From Actinomycetota bacterium (GTDB taxonomy: Bacteria; Cyanobacteriota; Vampirovibrionia; Obscuribacterales; Obscuribacteraceae), in NCBI GenBank assembly GCA_903970355.1, contig CAJCIF010000322.1:1-8961 (forward strand): 8,961 nucleotides of DNA. Direction: 5' to 3'. A model generated the notes under the pieces. The model was not told the origin of the DNA and ran no database searches. It saw nothing but the letters and a program-made list of their open reading frames with translations. This document shows, piece after piece, positions 5,487-8,961 of this stretch (within the stretch, counting starts at the first letter, position 1; every line of letters starts with the position of its first letter). The position numbers were made by a program, and so were the translations under genes.

Positions 5487-7049
5487 TTAGGCCTCCTTGT
5501 TCTTGAGCGGAGCTGATTTAGCACCACCCTGCTGACCAAACAATCCGAATTGCTTCGGTATGAGGTGCAAGAGCGTGCGCGTTGCAGTAACCGCTGTAAA
5601 CATCGATACGCACACACCGATAGCCAGCGTTACAGCAAAGCCTTTCACAATCGATGTGCCGAAGAGCATGAGTACCGTGCAGGCAATCAAGCTGTTGAAG
5701 TTACTGTCGCGAATGGAGGGCCAGGCTCGCGAAAAGCCATGTTCAATCGCTGTAAACAGAGATTTGCCGCCTCTCAATTCTTCCTTAGTTCTTTCAAAAA
5801 TGAGGATATTGGCGTCAACTGCCATACCTATGGAAAGGATGAAACCAGCTATACCGGCTAAGGTGAGGGTAATGGGTGGTGTAGCCGGTGTACCTCTGAA
5901 AATAGCAAGGGTGGCAAGCGCATAAAGAATAAGCGCGGCATCAGCGACAAGACCCGGCAAACCGTAAACCACAATCATAAAAAGCATAACCATGGCAATG
6001 CCAACCACACCGGCAACAAGACTTTTCTGAATCGAGTCTTGTCCTAGAGTTGCGCCTACTGTTCGTTCTTCGATAATACGAATCGGCACAGGTAGGGCAC
6101 CGGCATTGAGCTTAACGGCTAGATCAACAGACTGCTCTTTTGAAAAATTGCCGGTGATTTCACCGGAGCCGGCGAGAATCGGTTCTCTCACATTGACGCC
6201 ACGATATTTTTCAGGCGACATCGGCAACCCGTCTTCATCTCTTTCTGTTGGCACACCATCCAGGAAAATGCCGATTGGTTTGCCAACGAGACGCGATGTC
6301 AGCTCGCCGAATTTTTTGGCGCCGTCCGGTTTGAATTCAAAAGTTACACGCCAGACATTGCCGCCTCCCATAGGAACGGCTTGGGCATGTTTGAAATCGG
6401 CGCCGGTTAAACCGACATCCTTCCAAACTCTAGTACCGTCCGGTGTTTCAGCCAACTCTTTGAACTCTAATAGAGCCGTCGTACCGATGCGATCTTTTGC
6501 TTGTTGAGGATCTTTTATGCCGGGCATTTCGACGATCAGCCGGTCTTTGCCTGAGCGCTGAATGATCGTTTCGGAAACGCCCAAACTGTTAATGCGATTG
6601 TTGATGACCGTTTCCACACCCCGCATCACTTCCGGAGTTACTTCCGGCACCAGCGGTGGTGCGGGCATGGCTTGCAGAACAAGTTGGCTGCCACCACGCA
6701 GGTCGAGTCCCAGCTTGAGACTTGTGAATATGACGTACTTTTGATACTTGCCTATGATCTGAATATTATTGGCAATTTGTGCTTCATCGGTAAGCTGTTT
6801 GATCAGGTCGTCTTGCTCGAACTTGTTCATCTTTTTCCAGTCCGACTGCGATTCTGCTTTTGTTTGAATCTGCTCGTGCAATTCGGACGGCGGCAAGTTG
6901 GCAAGCTTCTGCAACTCATCCAGCCTGCTTTGCGTTTCTACTTGAAACAGCGTTAGTAAAGAGCCTACGAATGCCACCACGACAGCGATTGCTTTCCAAT
7001 CCCAGCGTGTCTCCGTCAAGAAATCAAGCGGTTTCCTTTGCCTAGCCAT
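5487..7049 (-). CDS. secD: Protein translocase subunit SecD
   Basis: The partner of SecF, supplying the large periplasmic domain that captures emerging preprotein. In its 520 residues I see a first membrane segment (about 19-37), the LGLDLRGGSQLVLQ motif (113-126), the P1 domain with NNRINSLGVSE (150-160), LNAGALPVPI (314-323) before the second membrane segment, and AVDANILIFERTKEEL (410-425) in the membrane domain, with five further membrane segments between about 343 and 495. The distance from the first membrane segment to LGLDLRGG is about 75 residues, much longer than in E. coli. It is filled by a charged, helical segment (about 38-105). The C-terminus has a flexible tail of about 20 residues. 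No yajC is visible upstream. The only ribosome-site candidate, GGAG, lies 15 bases before the ATG, which is rather far. A perfect hairpin and short repeats occupy the 178 bases upstream. Confidence 0.97.
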   Translation of the reverse strand: MARQRKPLDFLTETRWDWKAIAVVVAFVGSLLTLFQVETQSRLDELQKLANLPPSELHEQIQTKAESQSDWKKMNKFEQDDLIKQLTDEAQIANNIQIIGKYQKYVIFTSLKLGLDLRGGSQLVLQAMPAPPLVPEVTPEVMRGVETVINNRINSLGVSETIIQRSGKDRLIVEMPGIKDPQQAKDRIGTTALLEFKELAETPDGTRVWKDVGLTGADFKHAQAVPMGGGNVWRVTFEFKPDGAKKFGELTSRLVGKPIGIFLDGVPTERDEDGLPMSPEKYRGVNVREPILAGSGEITGNFSKEQSVDLAVKLNAGALPVPIRIIEERTVGATLGQDSIQKSLVAGVVGIAMVMLFMIVVYGLPGLVADAALILYALATLAIFRGTPATPPITLTLAGIAGFILSIGMAVDANILIFERTKEELRGGKSLFTAIEHGFSRAWPSIRDSNFNSLIACTVLMLFGTSIVKGFAVTLAIGVCVSMFTAVTATRTLLHLIPKQFGLFGQQGGAKSAPLKNKEA

Positions 7050-7141
7050 TGGCGCTGCTACATCTCCATACGACTCAATTCAGCCCGCTCGAAGCACTCC
7101 AAGGGGCCAGAACGTTTCATTCTAACCCTTTCGAAACCGAC

Positions 7142-7161
7142 CCGTATTGAGAGCAATACGG
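7142..7161 (-). other. Perfect 8 bp hairpin between the GGDEF gene and secD
   Basis: CCGTATTG (7142-7149) and CAATACGG (7154-7161) pair fully around a 4-base loop, about 70 bases after the GGDEF stop codon. The bases that follow on the minus strand (GTCGGTTTCG) lack a U-tract. It may attenuate transcription, protect the 3' end of the upstream message, or be an operator for secD. Confidence 0.55.
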
Positions 7162-7199
7162 AAACGATGCTTATGGAAATGATGTTTATGGAAGGCTAA
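7156..7199. repeat. Three degenerate 15 bp tandem units
   Basis: ATACGGAAACGATGC (7156-7170), TTATGGAAATGATGT (7171-7185) and TTATGGAAGGCTAA (7186-7199) share the core TA(C/T)GGAA. A further TTTACGGAAG lies at 7203-7212. The first unit overlaps the right arm of the adjacent hairpin. Confidence 0.6.
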
Positions 7200-7227
7200 A
7201 GATTTACGGAAGTGGTTGTGTTTGAAG

Positions 7228-7935
7228 CTAAACGCTGCAAACGCGGTCGCCGCCCCGCTGCATTGCCATTTCGAGCGCTTGAATCGATTTGTTTACCAGT
7301 TCATCGTGCTCGCGGGCATGGGCGGGGAATGCCGCCAGACCCAGGCTGGCTGTCACTTTTAAGTTGTGCCAGTTGTGAGAAATTGTTTGGGCGGCGATAC
7401 GCTGGCGTATGCGCTCTGCCACTATGGCCGCACCAGCTGAATTGGTTTCCGGCAAAATGATCGAAAATTCTTCACCACTGTAACGTGCTGGAATATCAAC
7501 GTCCCGAATGGCACCCTGCAAAACACCGCCAATTATTTTGAGCACGGCATCAGAAGTAAGGGCTCCATATTGCTTATGGATATCTCGGAAGTTATCAATA
7601 GAAATCATGCAAACCGCTACCGGTCGTTTGTAGCGTTTAGCACGCTTTAACTCGTCTTTGATTTCCTTCAAAAAGGTGCGCGAGTTATATAGTTCGGTAA
7701 GCGTATCCATAAGAGCGAGGCGCTCAATTTCTTCGCCTTTAGCAGCGCCCATTCTGGTTTCGGTGTTCGTGAGCATCGAACGTTGTTCGAGCTCCTTCAC
7801 CCGTTCCAGAACTTGGTTATCCATAAAAGAACGAGCACCAGCAAGACGTCCGCGGCGCGGATCGGCATCCAGCACCTTGCAGAACATGCATGTGCGTCCA
7901 CTACAAATGTGGTCTTGGCGTCCCATCAATGACAT
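7228..7935 (-). CDS. Degenerate GGDEF-domain protein with intact I-site and N-terminal Cys cluster
   Basis: A 235-residue soluble protein with a GGDEF domain (about 70-233). Diguanylate cyclases make cyclic di-GMP from two GTP. Compared with PleD, the metal-binding first Asp of DxDxF is Ser112 (S-I-D-N-F), the guanine-contacting Asn of the ND pair is His120, the GH pair reads GA (124-125), and the signature is SGEEF (153-157) instead of GG(D/E)EF. Glu155 and Glu156 remain. The inhibitory-site motif RxxD is intact as RDVD (144-147), exactly five residues before the signature. The inference is a protein that binds c-di-GMP without making it, although weak activity is not excluded. The first 20 residues contain His9, Cys11, Cys16 and Cys19 (HxCx4CxxC), a possible metal or redox site; a coiled-coil-like linker (40-75) follows, and there is no membrane segment. 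No good ribosome site precedes the ATG at 7935 or the in-frame ATG at 7926. Confidence 0.88.
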   Translation of the reverse strand: MSLMGRQDHICSGRTCMFCKVLDADPRRGRLAGARSFMDNQVLERVKELEQRSMLTNTETRMGAAKGEEIERLALMDTLTELYNSRTFLKEIKDELKRAKRYKRPVAVCMISIDNFRDIHKQYGALTSDAVLKIIGGVLQGAIRDVDIPARYSGEEFSIILPETNSAGAAIVAERIRQRIAAQTISHNWHNLKVTASLGLAAFPAHAREHDELVNKSIQALEMAMQRGGDRVCSV

Positions 7936-8058
7936 ATTCGAAACCCGTTAATAAGGAAAGGCTTTTTGTACGCAACCTAGGCCTACTTGCCCCGGCGTGC
8001 CTAAGATGAAACCTGATTGGCAAGTATAGGTGAATTTTTCCAAATGTGGAATTAAGTT

Positions 8059-8961
8059 TTAAGGTTTGGGGCTCTCGTCCTGGAATTTTTCTAGAACAGG
8101 CGCTCCCCCGACGTATAAATCCAGAATTTGGCACTGCCCCGTTACAAGAAGTGCATACGGGTCAGTTTCCGGCTTAACGGGAGAAGGCATGCGGAAGACA
8201 GCGAGATCTGCCAGCTTGCCTTTCTCCAGAGAACCAAGCCGATCTGCCATGTTGAGGCACCGCGCTGCATCAAGTGTGATCCGCTTCACAGCCCAATCAA
8301 AGCCAAGCTTTTCCTGGGGATTAACGGCTGAATGAAGATCGAGGGCAAAGCGCGCTTCGGCTAAAAGGTCGAGATTATCAGTCGAAGCGAGGCTATCGGT
8401 CCCTAATCCATAACGCAGATCGCAAGCGGTTAAGAGTTCAATCGGTGCTCGGCCGTTGCGCAAACGGGCATTGCTGCGCGGACAGTGCGCCACAGCCACA
8501 TCGGCTTTCCTGAGATCCTGAACATCGGCATCGGCAATTTTGACAGCGTGCGCGGCAAGCAGATTCGCATCCAATAACGAGTTCTTCTTCAAATGTTGCA
8601 CCGGGTTGAGACCCTGCCCTTTCCAGACATTGGCGCTCTTAACCGGATCGCCTTTGTAGTTGGCCCGGCCAAAAGCAAATCGAAGATGATCATCAACAAC
8701 TTGATCGGAACTTTCTAGAAAGCGGCATTCATTATCTGATTCTGCCAGATGGCTAAGCAACATAGTTTGGCGAGTTTTAGCCCATTCTTGCGCTTTGCGC
8801 CAGAGCGCCGGGCACACTGTATATGGTGCATGCGGCGCCACCGTTAATTGCACCGTGCCATTTTTAAGGGCAAGAGCAAGGAGAGGATCGTTTGTGTTTT
8901 GGACCCGCTCAAACTTCGCAAGCCAGTTCGACCAGTCCGTTTCGAGCGAATCCTCATTTAC
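8059..8961 (-). CDS. Amidohydrolase, nucleoside/nucleobase deaminase type (5' end beyond window)
   Basis: The reading frame stays open to the right edge (300 codons in the window), so the GTG at 8853 is an internal Val codon and the true start lies outside. It belongs to the metal-dependent amidohydrolase group that includes methylthioadenosine/S-adenosylhomocysteine deaminase, guanine deaminase and aminofutalosine deaminase. Counting from the right edge, visible active-site elements are HAPYT (44-48), HLAE (H71 metal ligand and E74 proton shuttle), AAHAV (H138), AHCPRSNARLRNG (158-170) and GTDSLAS (D189 metal ligand). The usual N-terminal HxH ligand pair would lie beyond the edge. The C-terminal part (GSLEKGKLADLAVF, about 243-256) is the small beta-sandwich typical of these enzymes. 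The active site looks intact, so a working hydrolase or deaminase is expected; the substrate cannot be fixed, and aminofutalosine deaminase is only a possibility. A 123-base gap separates it from the GGDEF gene. Confidence 0.88.
   Translation of the reverse strand, partial: VNEDSLETDWSNWLAKFERVQNTNDPLLALALKNGTVQLTVAPHAPYTVCPALWRKAQEWAKTRQTMLLSHLAESDNECRFLESSDQVVDDHLRFAFGRANYKGDPVKSANVWKGQGLNPVQHLKKNSLLDANLLAAHAVKIADADVQDLRKADVAVAHCPRSNARLRNGRAPIELLTACDLRYGLGTDSLASTDNLDLLAEARFALDLHSAVNPQEKLGFDWAVKRITLDAARCLNMADRLGSLEKGKLADLAVFRMPSPVKPETDPYALLVTGQCQILDLYVGGAPVLEKFQDESPKP

Noticed and set aside
8023..8028. TATACT as a -10 box upstream of the GGDEF gene
   Set aside because: Five of six consensus bases, but no acceptable -35 at 16-19 bases. 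A second combination (TTGCGT/TATTAA at 7948-7975) is also weak, so no promoter was called.
8038..8051. TTCCA/TGGAA mini-hairpin after the amidohydrolase stop as a terminator
   Set aside because: The stem is only 5 bp and AT-rich, and is followed on the minus strand by A residues instead of T.
8059..8853. GTG at 8853 as the start of the amidohydrolase
   Set aside because: The frame continues open to the window edge with fitting sequence, and the essential N-terminal HxH motif of the family would be missing, so the gene is 5'-truncated by the window.

Overview
This is a bacterial chromosomal window of 8,961 bases in which all eight genes lie on the minus strand. Read in the direction of transcription (high to low coordinate) they are: a 5'-truncated amidohydrolase; a GGDEF protein with a damaged active site; secD; secF; a small stand-alone MshEN-type protein; dps; queA; a formimidoylglutamase/arginase-type ureohydrolase-like gene; and, overlapping its stop codon, a HAD-like gene that runs off the left edge. 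No tRNA, rRNA, CRISPR array, insertion sequence or phage gene was seen. The genes are closely spaced, GC content is moderate, and Shine-Dalgarno sites range from strong to absent. SecD and SecF as separate proteins, Dps, QueA and c-di-GMP-type proteins fit a free-living Gram-negative-type bacterium. A lineage near non-photosynthetic Cyanobacteriota (Melainabacteria/Obscuribacterales) is a guess from general appearance only; no marker gene here settles it.

Right part (about 4,071-8,961). The amidohydrolase keeps every catalytic residue that falls inside the window. The GGDEF protein has lost a metal-binding Asp and a guanine-contacting Asn but keeps an RxxD I-site exactly five residues before its SGEEF signature, so it looks more like a c-di-GMP sensor than a synthase. 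secD and secF are 5 bases apart and encode the proton-driven accessory subunits of the Sec translocon. The 100-residue protein after secF consists almost entirely of two 24-residue MshEN motifs separated by 5 residues, the arrangement of the c-di-GMP-binding N-domain of secretion and pilus ATPases. It may therefore be a single-domain c-di-GMP receptor.

Middle (about 3,563-4,070). About 500 bases without a convincing gene. The region holds several repeat families: a 21-22 bp minisatellite, a 19 bp tandem duplication and inverted repeats. A likely dps promoter lies at its left end.

Left part (1-3,562). dps ends in a textbook intrinsic terminator that finishes only 17 bases before the queA start codon. 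queA carries an acidic insertion of about 26 residues. The last two genes form an overlapping pair (ATGA), and each lacks one canonical catalytic residue: the ureohydrolase has Asn for the first metal-binding His, and the HAD-like protein has Ile for the nucleophilic Asp. Three of the eight genes therefore encode enzyme-family proteins with altered active sites, which, with the stand-alone MshEN protein, is the most unusual feature of the window.
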